Under the pieces are notes generated by a model. It saw only the letters and a list, made by a program, of their open reading frames with translations, was not told the DNA's origin and made no database searches. Below, one piece after another: positions 39,643 through 49,473 of a DNA stretch of 64,000 nt. This DNA comes from Ruminococcus sp. (GTDB taxonomy: Bacteria > Bacillota > Clostridia > Oscillospirales > Ruminococcaceae), in contig SVNI01000001.1 in NCBI GenBank assembly GCA_015066975.1, positions 124,001-188,000 of the forward strand. The letters are read 5' to 3'. Each line of letters starts with the position of its first letter. The first letter of the stretch is position 1. A program made the position numbers and the translations under genes.

Positions 39643-40602
39643 TTATTTCTTAGCCGCGCCGAGGAAAGCTGCACCGATAAGGCCGGCATCATTCCCAAGT
39701 TCAGCAATGACAATTTTCGTATTTTTCGGAGAATTTCTGGTGTAGACTTCCTTTTCAACAAGTGCTTTCATCGGGAGAAGAAGCGGGTCACCTTCGTTGC
39801 AGACACCACCACCGATACAAAGCACATCCGGCTGGAAAATATTAATAGTATTCGTGATACCTGCGGCAAGATATTTGATATAATCATCAACAACTTCCTT
39901 ACCAGCCTTATCACCCTGACGCATAGCATCAAAAGCAGTTCTTGCAGAAACTTTTCCGTTTCGTTCAGCAGTGATGGTATGCAAAGCCGAATCCGGGCAC
40001 TGTTCCATTTTTTCTTTTGTCATGCGGATTAAGCCCGTTGCAGAGGAATAAGCTTCAAAACAGCCTTTTCTTCCGCAGGAGCAGGGCGCACCATCCACCT
40101 GAATGACTGTGTGTCCGATTTCTGCACCGCCGAAATTCGAGCCGGCATAAATCTGCCCGTCGATAATGATGCCGCCGCCAACACCTGTACCAAGTGTGAT
40201 GCAGACAGCATTTTTCGAGCCTTTGGCTGCACCTGCAACATATTCGCCGTAAGCGGCAGCATTCGCATCATTTTCAACAAAGACAGGTTTATCAATATGC
40301 TTTCTGATATATTCAGCAAGAGGTGTATTGACAAAACCAAGATTATTGGAAAATTCAACAATGCCTGTCTGACTGTTGGCAAGTCCGGGAGTGCCTACGC
40401 CAACCCATTCGATTTGTTCGAGAGTCAGGCCTGCATCTTTTACAGCCTTGAGTGCCATAGCAGCCATATCATCAGCGATTTCCTGCGCAGGTCTGGGACG
40501 GTTGGTTTTTGTGCTTGCCTTAGTCAGAATCTGATAGTTTTCATCTACAACAGCAGCCACAATATTCGTACCGCCAAGGTCAATGCCGATATAATATTTC
40601 AT
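39643..40602 (-). CDS. glcK: ROK-family glucokinase
   Basis: IGIDLGGTNIVAAVVD, LGTGVGGGIIIDG, CSCGRKGCFEAYSS. Confidence 0.9.
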   Translation of the reverse strand: MKYYIGIDLGGTNIVAAVVDENYQILTKASTKTNRPRPAQEIADDMAAMALKAVKDAGLTLEQIEWVGVGTPGLANSQTGIVEFSNNLGFVNTPLAEYIRKHIDKPVFVENDANAAAYGEYVAGAAKGSKNAVCITLGTGVGGGIIIDGQIYAGSNFGGAEIGHTVIQVDGAPCSCGRKGCFEAYSSATGLIRMTKEKMEQCPDSALHTITAERNGKVSARTAFDAMRQGDKAGKEVVDDYIKYLAAGITNTINIFQPDVLCIGGGVCNEGDPLLLPMKALVEKEVYTRNSPKNTKIVIAELGNDAGLIGAAFLGAAKK

Positions 40603-40628
40603 GATAAATAAACCTCCGTTCGGGATAA

Positions 40629-41891
40629 TTAAGAATTAGCAAAAGCCTGTTTGATATCATCAAGAATATCGTCAACATTTTCAAGGCCGACCGAGAAACG
40701 GATAAGCCCTGCGTTAATACCTGCTGCAACAAGCTGTTCATCTGTGAGCTGACGGTGTGTCATGCTTGCCGGATGCAGTACACAGGTGCGAATATCAGCA
40801 ACATGTACTTCACGGGAAGCAAGTTTCAAAGCATCCATGAATCTGGTAGCACGCTCACGGCCTCCCTTGATAACAAAGGAAATAACACCGCTTGTGCCAT
40901 TAGGAAGATATTTTTTAGCTCTTTCATAATACTTGTCACCTTCTAAGCCCGGATAGCTGACAGATTCAACATTTTCGCTATTCTTAAGAAATTCTGCAAC
41001 TGTGAGTGCATTCTTGCAGTATCTTTCCATGCGGACAGCAAGCGTTTCCAGACCCAGATTCAGCAGAAAAGCAGAATTTGCAGCCGGATAACAGCCAAAG
41101 TCACGCATGAGCTGCATTCTTGCCTTGATGATATAGGCAATATTGCCGAATGTTTCAGAATACACAACACCATGATAGCTTTCATCAGGTTCTGTGAATT
41201 CAGGGAACTTGCCGTTAGTCCAGTCAAATTTGCCGGAATCGACAATCACACCGCCCCCCTGAAGTGCATGTCCATCCATATATTTTGTAGTGGAATGAAT
41301 GACAATATCAGCACCGAATTCAATCGGACGGCAAAGAATAGGCGTCGGGAAAGTATTATCAACAATTAACGGAATCTTATTCTTATGCGCAAAATTTGCA
41401 AAACGTTCAATATCAAAAACATTTAAAGCCGGATTGGCAAGCGTTTCGCCAAATACTAATTTTGTATTCGGTTCAAGCGCATTCTGTAATTCTTCATCAG
41501 TCGCTTCCGGGTCAACAAAAATACACTTGATGCCGAGTTTCTTAAGAGAAACTGCAAATAAATTGATAGTCCCACCATAAAGAGAGCTGACTGCTAAGAT
41601 GCTGTCTCCAGCATTGCACAGATTAAGAACAGAAAGCAGAGAAGCAGCCTGTCCGCTGGTAGTACACATTGCAGCAGCACCGCCTTCAAGGGCAGCAATT
41701 TTCTTTTCGACAGCATCCACAGTAGGATTTGCAAACCGGGAATACATATATTCCGTCGGCATATCGAACAAATCAGCGATATGCTGAGTAGAATCAAATA
41801 CATAAGTTGTGCTCTGCACAATCGGGAGCGCACCGGGGTCGCCGTTTTTGCGTTCATAGCCTTCGTGGAGGCATTGTGTTTCAATCTTCAT
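40629..41891 (-). CDS. metY: O-acetylhomoserine aminocarboxypropyltransferase/cysteine synthase
   Basis: CLHEGYERKNGDPGALPIVQSTTYVFDS, SRFANPTVDAVEKKIAALEGG, HSTTKYMDGHALQGGGVIVD. Confidence 0.9.
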   Translation of the reverse strand: MKIETQCLHEGYERKNGDPGALPIVQSTTYVFDSTQHIADLFDMPTEYMYSRFANPTVDAVEKKIAALEGGAAAMCTTSGQAASLLSVLNLCNAGDSILAVSSLYGGTINLFAVSLKKLGIKCIFVDPEATDEELQNALEPNTKLVFGETLANPALNVFDIERFANFAHKNKIPLIVDNTFPTPILCRPIEFGADIVIHSTTKYMDGHALQGGGVIVDSGKFDWTNGKFPEFTEPDESYHGVVYSETFGNIAYIIKARMQLMRDFGCYPAANSAFLLNLGLETLAVRMERYCKNALTVAEFLKNSENVESVSYPGLEGDKYYERAKKYLPNGTSGVISFVIKGGRERATRFMDALKLASREVHVADIRTCVLHPASMTHRQLTDEQLVAAGINAGLIRFSVGLENVDDILDDIKQAFANS

Positions 41892-42255
41892 GAGAAACAG
41901 TCCTTTCTGGAAATAATTGATAAATCTATTATAGCATATTTTAAAAATAAATGCAAGTATTCCATAAGGAACATTGAAAATTTTCTTACACTTCTTTCAG
42001 AAAATTGGAAGATACCCGCATCACAAATTTCCTCTTTTGTTCCAATAAATGATACATCAGCTGCAAGGAGGGAAAGCCTCTGTCAGCCACTCTCTGTTCT
42101 GTAAAATATCAGCTTCACATACCGTAGATTTCGTTTTTCTATATGGATTTTCCTTGTAACAATTCGTCCAACAATCATTGCTTTTTGAGTTGCACAGGTG
42201 CAGTTTCAGGGGTAATTTTCGCACTTGCAACTGCCCTGAAAATGCAAAAAAGAAA

Positions 42256-42284
42256 CCGTATATAGGCTTTTTCAGCTATATACG
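42256..42284 (-). terminator. terminator downstream of tRNA-Pro
   Basis: CCGTATATAG-N9-CTATATACGG followed on minus by TTTCTTTTTT. Confidence 0.8.
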
Positions 42285-42297
42285 GTCTTTTGTGATA

Positions 42298-42375
42298 TGG
42301 TCGAGGTGACAGGATTCGAACCTGCGGCCCCTACGTCCCGAACGTAGTGCTCTACCAAACTGAGCCACACCTCGA
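42298..42375 (-). tRNA. tRNA-Pro (anticodon CGG), CCA encoded
   Basis: TCGAGGTGTGGCTCAGTTTGGTAGAGCACTACGTTCGGGACGTAGGGGCCGCAGGTTCGAATCCTGTCACCTCGACCA; loop TTCGGGA. Confidence 0.95.
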
Positions 42376-42474
42376 TGATGTTTCTCAACTCAACAGATAC
42401 TATTATAGCATAAAACTTCTGATTTGTAAAGAGGTAAAATGCATAAATTTCAAAAAACTTTTTTTGCGTTTTTG

Positions 42475-42503
42475 TTGACTTTCTTCATAAAATGTGATAT
42501 AAT
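42475..42503 (+). promoter_or_regulatory. citrate synthase promoter
   Basis: TTGACT 42475-42480, 17 bp, TATAAT 42498-42503. Confidence 0.8.
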
Positions 42504-42562
42504 TAAATTTATATATTCAAAAAATAAAATATATCACACATGAAAGAAAGGAACTGAGTATT

Positions 42563-43927
42563 ATGGCGCGTTATGATTATGCACAGGCCGCTTGTCCGCT
42601 GATTGACAAGCTCGCAGAAGCCTGCAAACAGGAATTCCCTATCAATCCGGAACTGTATACAAAATATGATGTCAAAAGAGGACTGAGAGACCTGAACGGA
42701 AAAGGCGTTCTTGCAGGTCTGACTAATATTGGTAATGTGGTAGCTTCCAAAATGGTTGATGGTGTCAGCGTACCATGCGACGGAAAACTGTATTACAGAG
42801 GAATCGACGTAGAAGATTTGGTCGCCGGATTTATTGCAGATGACCGGCTCGGTTTTGAAGAAACAACATATCTGTTATTATTCGGACAGCTTCCCGATAA
42901 GAAACAGCTTGCTGATTTTACGGAACTGCTCGCAGAAATGCGGAATCTTCCGGCGATTTTCACCAGAGATGTGATTATGAAAGCCCCCAGCGACAATATG
43001 ATGAATACACTTGCAAAATGCGTTCTGGCATTGTATTCTTATGACAGTGCGGCAAATGATATTTCAATTCCGAATGTACTCAGGCAGTGCCTGTCGCTGA
43101 TTAGCCTGTTTCCGCTGATTTCGGTTTATGGATATCAGGCATATCATTTCAAGGCAGGCCAGAGCCTGATTATCCGTCAGCCAGACAAGAAACTTTCACT
43201 TGCGGAGAATATTTTATATATGCTTCGTGAAGATGGAAAATTTACACCTCTGGAAGCCAAACTGCTGGATATGGCATTAGTGCTCCATGCAGAACACGGC
43301 GGCGGTAATAATTCGACATTTACGGTGCATGTAGTCTCTTCTTCCGGAACGGATACCTATTCGGCAATTGCAGCGGCACTCGGTTCGCTGAAAGGGCCTA
43401 AGCACGGCGGTGCGAATATCAAAGTTTGTCAGATGTTCGACGACCTGATGCAGCATGTCACTGACTGGGAAGATGAAGAAGCACTGGAAACCTATCTGCG
43501 TTCGCTTCTGCATAAGGAAGGCTTTGACCATTCCGGCCTGATTTACGGCATGGGTCATGCGGTATATTCCATGTCTGACCCCCGTGCAAGAGTTTTCAAG
43601 GGATTTGTCCAGAAATTATCCGTTGAAAAGAACCGCGAAAAAGAATATGAGTTATATGCAAGAGTCGAAAGACTTGCTTCGGAAGTGATTGCTTCAGAAA
43701 GAAAGATTTACAAGGGGGTCTGCGCTAATGTGGACTTTTACAGCGGATTTGTTTACAGAATGCTCGGACTGCCGGAAGAATTATTCACACCGATTTTTGC
43801 TATTGCCAGAATTTCCGGCTGGTCTGCACACAGAATCGAAGAACTGATTAATTCCAATAAAATTATCCGTCCGGCTTATAAGGCCATTGTTGACCCCAGA
43901 CCTTATACTCCTTTAGCAGAACGCTGA
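42563..43927 (+). CDS. gltA: citrate synthase
   Basis: LYYRGIDVEDLVAGF, LHAEHGGGNNSTFTVHVVSSSGTDTYSAIAAALGSLKGPKHGGAN, GMGHAVYSMSDPRA. Confidence 0.94.
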   Translation: MARYDYAQAACPLIDKLAEACKQEFPINPELYTKYDVKRGLRDLNGKGVLAGLTNIGNVVASKMVDGVSVPCDGKLYYRGIDVEDLVAGFIADDRLGFEETTYLLLFGQLPDKKQLADFTELLAEMRNLPAIFTRDVIMKAPSDNMMNTLAKCVLALYSYDSAANDISIPNVLRQCLSLISLFPLISVYGYQAYHFKAGQSLIIRQPDKKLSLAENILYMLREDGKFTPLEAKLLDMALVLHAEHGGGNNSTFTVHVVSSSGTDTYSAIAAALGSLKGPKHGGANIKVCQMFDDLMQHVTDWEDEEALETYLRSLLHKEGFDHSGLIYGMGHAVYSMSDPRARVFKGFVQKLSVEKNREKEYELYARVERLASEVIASERKIYKGVCANVDFYSGFVYRMLGLPEELFTPIFAIARISGWSAHRIEELINSNKIIRPAYKAIVDPRPYTPLAER

Positions 43928-44012
43928 TTTTTCCGGAACAGCTCTTGCAATTTGCCTAGAAATATGTTATACTGAAAACAGATAAATTTTACTTTTCAGG
44001 AGGTTTTTTATT

Positions 44013-44693
44013 ATGGGATTTTTAGATAAATTAGGTGCAAATCTTACAAACGAAAGCAGAAAGCTTTCCCAGAAAGTAAAGAATTCCACAGATGCCAGCA
44101 AGCTGATGAGCGAAATTACCGCAGAAAATAAAAATATTCAGGAAAATCTGACGGCTATCGGCAAGCTGTATTATGATGTGTACAGAGAAGAACCGGAAGA
44201 AGCATTCAGAGAAATGGTGGATGCTATCACCAAATCAGAGCAGAGAATTACAGAATTGCAGGAGTCTATTAGAATTATCCGCGCCAGAGAACCGGAACTT
44301 GTTCCAGTGCCGGAAGATGTGCCTGCACCTGCCAGAATTACAGCACAGGCCAAACCTTCTGCCATGGTCTGCATGGGATGCGGAAATACTTACCCCGGCG
44401 GAACGGCCTTCTGTTCTGTCTGCGGTCAGAAGTTAGTGCCACAGTATCAGGATGCGGCCGCTGCGGCTGCTGCCCCTGCACAGACTGCTGCTGATGTACA
44501 GGTACAGCCGGAAGAACCTATCACAGAAGAAGAAAAAGCACAGGTCGTGGATGCCGAAATTGTAGATAGTCCTGCACAGGAAACAGAAGCAGAAAATATT
44601 CCGGATGATGCAACAAAATTCTGCCCGTACTGCGGAAAGAAGATTGAAACTCCCGGTCAGCAGTTCTGCGAAAACTGCGGTCATGCAGTCTGA
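44013..44693 (+). CDS. coiled-coil protein with two zinc ribbons
   Basis: CMGCGNTYPGGTAFCSVCGQKL and CPYCGKKIETPGQQFCENCGHAV. Confidence 0.8.
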   Translation: MGFLDKLGANLTNESRKLSQKVKNSTDASKLMSEITAENKNIQENLTAIGKLYYDVYREEPEEAFREMVDAITKSEQRITELQESIRIIRAREPELVPVPEDVPAPARITAQAKPSAMVCMGCGNTYPGGTAFCSVCGQKLVPQYQDAAAAAAAPAQTAADVQVQPEEPITEEEKAQVVDAEIVDSPAQETEAENIPDDATKFCPYCGKKIETPGQQFCENCGHAV

Positions 44694-44696
44694 ACC

Positions 44697-46658
44697 GTGA
44701 TGAAACAGCATATTCATATTGCAGTCATTGCTTCTACAATTGATGAAGATTATCAAAGCGGTATCCTGAGCGGTATCCGTCAGTTTGCATCAGCAAACGG
44801 TATTACTCTGGCGCATTTTGCGGCATCCGGCAATATCGGTGGTGATGAAAGACATGATACAGGAGAATATAATATTTTCTCTCTGGTGGATTTTCAGCAG
44901 TTTGACGGTGTCATTCTGCTGATTAATACCATCCAGAATGTGAAATATCGTGAAGCCGTTCTGGAACGGGTACGACATATCCATGTGCCGACAGTCTGCA
45001 TTGATAAGGATGTGCCGGAACTTTACAGCATCTGCATTGATAACGAGAAGGCAATGTGCAATATCGTGGAGCATTTTATTCTGCATCACGGGTACACGCG
45101 CATTAATTATGTATCAGGGCCGGCGGATAATATCGACAGCAGTCAGAGACTGAAAGCTTATCGGGATGTGCTAAAAAAATACGGCATTCCGTTGGAAGAA
45201 AAACGCATCTATCATGGAAATTTTGTCTCGCATGACGGTGCAAATGCCGTGCAGAAGTTTTTGCAGGATGAAATGCCGCAGGCGATTGTCTGCGCCAATG
45301 ACAATATGGCAATCGGTGTGATGAATGCTCTGGCAGTGCGTGGTATTCGTGTACCGGAAGAAATCGCTGTTTCCGGATTTGATTATACTTACAATGCCCG
45401 GAATTATGCGCCGTCGCTGACTTCTGTAGAACGCCCTTTGGAGCGTGTCGGACAGCTTGCCTGCCGGAAGATTCTCAATCATCTGGAGGAAATTCCGCAG
45501 GAACGAAGCGAAATCATGGATACACAGTGCCGTTTTTCCCAAAGCTGCGGATGCAATCAGGTGTCTCTTATGGATACAGATGAATTCAAAAAACGGAATT
45601 TTACTGTTCTGGAGTCTTTTTCGGAAGATATTTCCCTTATCAGCCGGATGGCTTCTGCCCTGACATCCTGTGACAGTCTGGAACATTATGCAGAGAATCT
45701 GAAGCCGTTTATCCGGGAAATCAACTGCAAAGAATTCTGGCTCTGTCTGTGCGATAGCTGGACACAGGGCATCATGGCTGATGAGAATGAAGAAAATTAT
45801 CTGATGCATATTCTGTCGCCGGAGGATTATATCATAGAAGGCTACGGAAACAGAATGCTTGTTCCGCTGGCATACCGGGACGGCAGTTTCTTTGAAATGT
45901 GGGATTTTTCGGTTTTGGAAATGCTTCCGGGCTTGTTCTCTGATGAAAACGAACGCGGAGAATATTATTTCGTGCCTTTGCATATCGGCGAGCGAACGCT
46001 CGGATATTGTGTCATGAAAGACAGTCCGTTTCCGGTGAACAGCAAGCTGTTTCATAATTTTATTACCAATATCAGCAATTCTCTGGAAAGTGTCAGAAAA
46101 TTTCTCTGTCTGAACCGTATCACCCAGAAATTAAATAAATTATACACTGTCGATACGCTTGCCAATATCAACAACCGGAACGGATTCCGCATCAGCACAC
46201 AGCATTTGTTTCAGGCATGTATCCGGGAACGGAAGCCTGTCATGCTGATGTTTCTGGATATGGACGGACTGAAATATATCAACGATACATTCGGCCATAA
46301 GGCAGGAGATAATGCTATCTGGTGCATGGCAGAAGTGCTTCGTCAGGTATGCACAGAACAGGAAGTCTGCTGTCGGTTCGGCGGTGATGAATTCATCATA
46401 TTTGCGGCGGATTATACAGAACAGAAAGCAGAAAACCTTTCCCGGAAAATCAGGAATCTTCTGGAAGAAACCAATCGGAAGAAAAAATTCTCCTATACAT
46501 TGGCGGCAAGTCTGGGATATTATATCTCTGTGCCGGAAGAAGATACAAATTTATTTCAGCTTGTGACGATTGCTGACCATATCATGTATGAAGAAAAGAA
46601 AAGGCATAAAAATTCGCACTATCTCAAACAGGGCATTTTTCGCCCTGGTATGGAATAA
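44697..46658 (+). CDS. LacI/GalR-type substrate-binding domain fused to GGDEF diguanylate cyclase
   Basis: N-term IAVIASTIDEDYQSGILSGIRQFA...AIVCANDNMAIGVMNALAVRGIRVPEEIAVSGFD without HTH; C-term MFLDMDGLKYINDTFGHKAGD...CRFGGDEFIIFA. Confidence 0.92.
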   Translation: MMKQHIHIAVIASTIDEDYQSGILSGIRQFASANGITLAHFAASGNIGGDERHDTGEYNIFSLVDFQQFDGVILLINTIQNVKYREAVLERVRHIHVPTVCIDKDVPELYSICIDNEKAMCNIVEHFILHHGYTRINYVSGPADNIDSSQRLKAYRDVLKKYGIPLEEKRIYHGNFVSHDGANAVQKFLQDEMPQAIVCANDNMAIGVMNALAVRGIRVPEEIAVSGFDYTYNARNYAPSLTSVERPLERVGQLACRKILNHLEEIPQERSEIMDTQCRFSQSCGCNQVSLMDTDEFKKRNFTVLESFSEDISLISRMASALTSCDSLEHYAENLKPFIREINCKEFWLCLCDSWTQGIMADENEENYLMHILSPEDYIIEGYGNRMLVPLAYRDGSFFEMWDFSVLEMLPGLFSDENERGEYYFVPLHIGERTLGYCVMKDSPFPVNSKLFHNFITNISNSLESVRKFLCLNRITQKLNKLYTVDTLANINNRNGFRISTQHLFQACIRERKPVMLMFLDMDGLKYINDTFGHKAGDNAIWCMAEVLRQVCTEQEVCCRFGGDEFIIFAADYTEQKAENLSRKIRNLLEETNRKKKFSYTLAASLGYYISVPEEDTNLFQLVTIADHIMYEEKKRHKNSHYLKQGIFRPGME

Positions 46659-46660
46659 AA

Positions 46661-46681
46661 CCCCTGCTGAATCAGCAGGGG
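46661..46681. terminator. bidirectional terminator between GGDEF gene and dockerin gene
   Basis: AAAACCCCTGCTG-AAT-CAGCAGGGGTTTT. Confidence 0.8.
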
Positions 46682-46718
46682 TTTTATTCTGTGAGGATTA
46701 AAGATAATAAGAAAGAAA

Positions 46719-49160
46719 TTATTTGGCATTAATTGGGCAGTCTTCCTGTTTGAGCAGGCCGACAATCAATTTCATAACATTCAGAGAGTCAATATTATCC
46801 GGCACTTCGTTCAGGTTCAGGTCAGCATTTGCCAGACCCTGTTCTGTCATAGTATCTTTGCCGAGAATCGTCTTGTTAATCAGAATCACATCAAGAATAT
46901 CAACAGAACCGCTTTCATCCGCATCGCCCCATACTTCGGCAGCGGCTTTTTCTTTGTAGAAGACTTCCACAGATTTGAGGGTGATTTCGCTGAGTTCTGT
47001 TTCGCCCTGACCGCCGTACCAGAAACCAAACTGAATATTGCCGTATTCTTCGTTGAGGTCAATGCTTGCCGGAGGCATCCAGGCAATTTCGATATCGCCG
47101 GCTTCGGTATTGGTGACTACATAATTCCAGTCTGCGCCTTCGGGAGCCCACTGCATCCAGTCATCGCCGACAGATGCGCCGATTCCATAAACAAGCTTGT
47201 CGAGGTCGGTATCAGCAGATACTGTGAAGACAACAGCATGAACGTCATCTCTTTCATTGAGGCCTAAATCATCCATAAAGCTGATTTCGCCGGACATATC
47301 GCCTGCTTTGATAGTTTTATTGAGGGTAGTCTTCTTGCTGGCAGTATACTTGAAAGTCTGTGTTTCAGTGTAGGTTACAGCACCGCCTACGAGGTCAACA
47401 GCGGGAATTTCGGTATATTCTTCTGCATCTTCCACACCGTACCAGTACTGGAAGGAAATCGCGCCGGATGTTTCATAAGGCTGTACAGCTTCCGGAACGT
47501 CCCAGATAACACTGAAATATTCACCAAGCTGATTATCTTCGGAAGACAGATAATAGCCGTAACCCGGAGTGATACCGAATTCAACGCCTGCTTCTTCATA
47601 TTCTGTGATTTTATCCTGACCCATGTCATTATACCAGTAACCTGCATCTTTGGTAGTAGCAACACCCTTTGCAGCCTTTGCAGATTCGGTATCAGCAGCA
47701 GAGCCGTTTTCCACGTTCAGGCCACCGCCGTACATGAAATTCTTGACACTCTGTGTACTCTGGATAGTTGCCTGAAGTGATTCGATAGTAACACTGCCCT
47801 TTGCGCCGACACTGGACAGACCGAAATCAGAATAATTGAACTTGTGGCTGTTGAGAGGGTCGGTGCCTTCTACAGGGTTGACTTCAAGCTTGGCATAATA
47901 TTCTTCATCATAGCCCTGAGTCAAAGTGAGAGGAGTTGCAAATTCAATCTGACGAGCCTGTGTTGCACTCATAGTGCCTGTGCCGTCGCCGTTATCTGTG
48001 AACGACCATGTACCGCTCTTTCTGTTGGTAGTTGTCTGACCGTCCTTGATGGAAAGAGAATGTTCATCTTCGGTCGGTTCAGTTGTATCCGGAGTTACTG
48101 CCGGAGTTGCTTCTTTATTGCTGTTTACTTCAATCGACTTGATAGTGATGGTATTGCCGTCACTGTAGTAGTTTCTGAATTCAAATTCACCGTCATACTT
48201 GCTGTTGTAAGCATCTTTATATTTCAGGTCGAGTTTGGAAGTATCAATGACGATAACAATTTCGCCGTCAACGGCAGTCACGCTTGTGCCGGGAACTTCA
48301 GAGCCGTCAGAGGTATCAACCCAGCCTGAGCCATCCCATTCCATCCAGTAGGGGGAATCTGCAATGCCGATACCGAAACCGTAGGAAACAGAACCGGTAT
48401 AACTGCCTGTATCCAGCGTAATGGTGATATTCTTGATGCCTTTTTCAGCCAAATCTGCGGTGAAAGCTCTGTAAGTGCCTTTTTCCTTGACATCTGCAAC
48501 GGAAGAAGAAGTTTCTTTTTCGGTAGTTGCTTCTGTTGCTTCTGTTTCTGTTGCTTCGGTAATTTCTGTAGCTTCCAGCGTGTCGTCAGTGGCATCTGTT
48601 ACGGCTTCTGTTTCAGTTTCGGTAGCTTCAGTCACAGCAGGGGTTTCATTAGCGGTAATCTTATTGATAGTGACAGTTCCGCCTGTACCGCTGTAGTAGT
48701 TTCTGAACTCGAAAGTGCCATCATATTTACTGTTGTAGGCATCTGCATATTTAAGAACGAGGTCAGAAGTGTCGATTGTGACAGTCACTTCTTTTCCGGC
48801 GGTGACTGGAACGGAAATTCCCTCAACGGAAACAGTACCGCCTTTGGTATCAACCCAGCCTGAGCCGTCCCATTCCATCCAGTAAGGGGAATCTGCAATG
48901 CCGATACCAAATCCATAGGAGAAATTTCCGGTATAATCGGCGGTCAGTGAAACGGTAATAGTCTTGATACCGCTTGCGGCGATATCGGCAGTATAGCCCT
49001 TATAAACGCCGTCAACTTCGAGAGTATCCAAAGCAGCAGCAGAAACGCTCATAGAAGCTGTTTCCACAAAAGTCGGCAGAACAAAAGCGTTTGCAGAAAT
49101 GCACATGACAGCGGCAACAGCGGCAGCTTTCATACGGTTTGTCATGCTTCTTGTTATCAT
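46719..49160 (-). CDS. secreted dockerin protein with repeated CBM-like modules and no recognised catalytic domain
   Basis: Signal peptide; two near-identical modules (YGFGIGIADSPYWMEWDGSGWVDT...YNSKYDG.FEFRNYYS) plus diverged copy (YGIGASVGDDWMQWAPEG); dockerin GDADESGSVDILDVILINKTILG and NADLNLNEVPDNIDSLNVMKLIVGLLKQ. Confidence 0.88.
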   Translation of the reverse strand: MITRSMTNRMKAAAVAAVMCISANAFVLPTFVETASMSVSAAALDTLEVDGVYKGYTADIAASGIKTITVSLTADYTGNFSYGFGIGIADSPYWMEWDGSGWVDTKGGTVSVEGISVPVTAGKEVTVTIDTSDLVLKYADAYNSKYDGTFEFRNYYSGTGGTVTINKITANETPAVTEATETETEAVTDATDDTLEATEITEATETEATEATTEKETSSSVADVKEKGTYRAFTADLAEKGIKNITITLDTGSYTGSVSYGFGIGIADSPYWMEWDGSGWVDTSDGSEVPGTSVTAVDGEIVIVIDTSKLDLKYKDAYNSKYDGEFEFRNYYSDGNTITIKSIEVNSNKEATPAVTPDTTEPTEDEHSLSIKDGQTTTNRKSGTWSFTDNGDGTGTMSATQARQIEFATPLTLTQGYDEEYYAKLEVNPVEGTDPLNSHKFNYSDFGLSSVGAKGSVTIESLQATIQSTQSVKNFMYGGGLNVENGSAADTESAKAAKGVATTKDAGYWYNDMGQDKITEYEEAGVEFGITPGYGYYLSSEDNQLGEYFSVIWDVPEAVQPYETSGAISFQYWYGVEDAEEYTEIPAVDLVGGAVTYTETQTFKYTASKKTTLNKTIKAGDMSGEISFMDDLGLNERDDVHAVVFTVSADTDLDKLVYGIGASVGDDWMQWAPEGADWNYVVTNTEAGDIEIAWMPPASIDLNEEYGNIQFGFWYGGQGETELSEITLKSVEVFYKEKAAAEVWGDADESGSVDILDVILINKTILGKDTMTEQGLANADLNLNEVPDNIDSLNVMKLIVGLLKQEDCPINAK

Positions 49161-49473
49161 AATCAAATCTTCCTTTCTGAAATAATCAGTAAATAAATTA
49201 AATAACGTACAAAATTTTATACACAGTGATGACAAAAACTGTTCACTATGTGTTCATATTACTATTATATCACATACGAAAACGTTTTTTGTGAATAAAT
49301 TATGAATTTTTGCTAACTTGGGGGAGTCTTTATGTAGAAAAAATTTGTCACAATTCGTGCAGTTTGAACAAAGTGTGAACAATTTAAAGATTGATTTAAT
49401 AAACTGCATAAAACTATTATACCAGATAGCAAAAAAAGTTCCCTTTGATAAAGGGAACTTTTCAGAAGTTTCA

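Noticed and set aside
41900-42250. Riboswitch/T-box upstream of metY
   Set aside because: No T-box or SAM riboswitch motif recognised; only promoter-like AT-rich sequence and unassigned intergenic DNA
45171-46055. 294 aa minus-strand ORF inside the LacI-GGDEF gene
   Set aside because: Shadow ORF opposite a well-supported coding sequence
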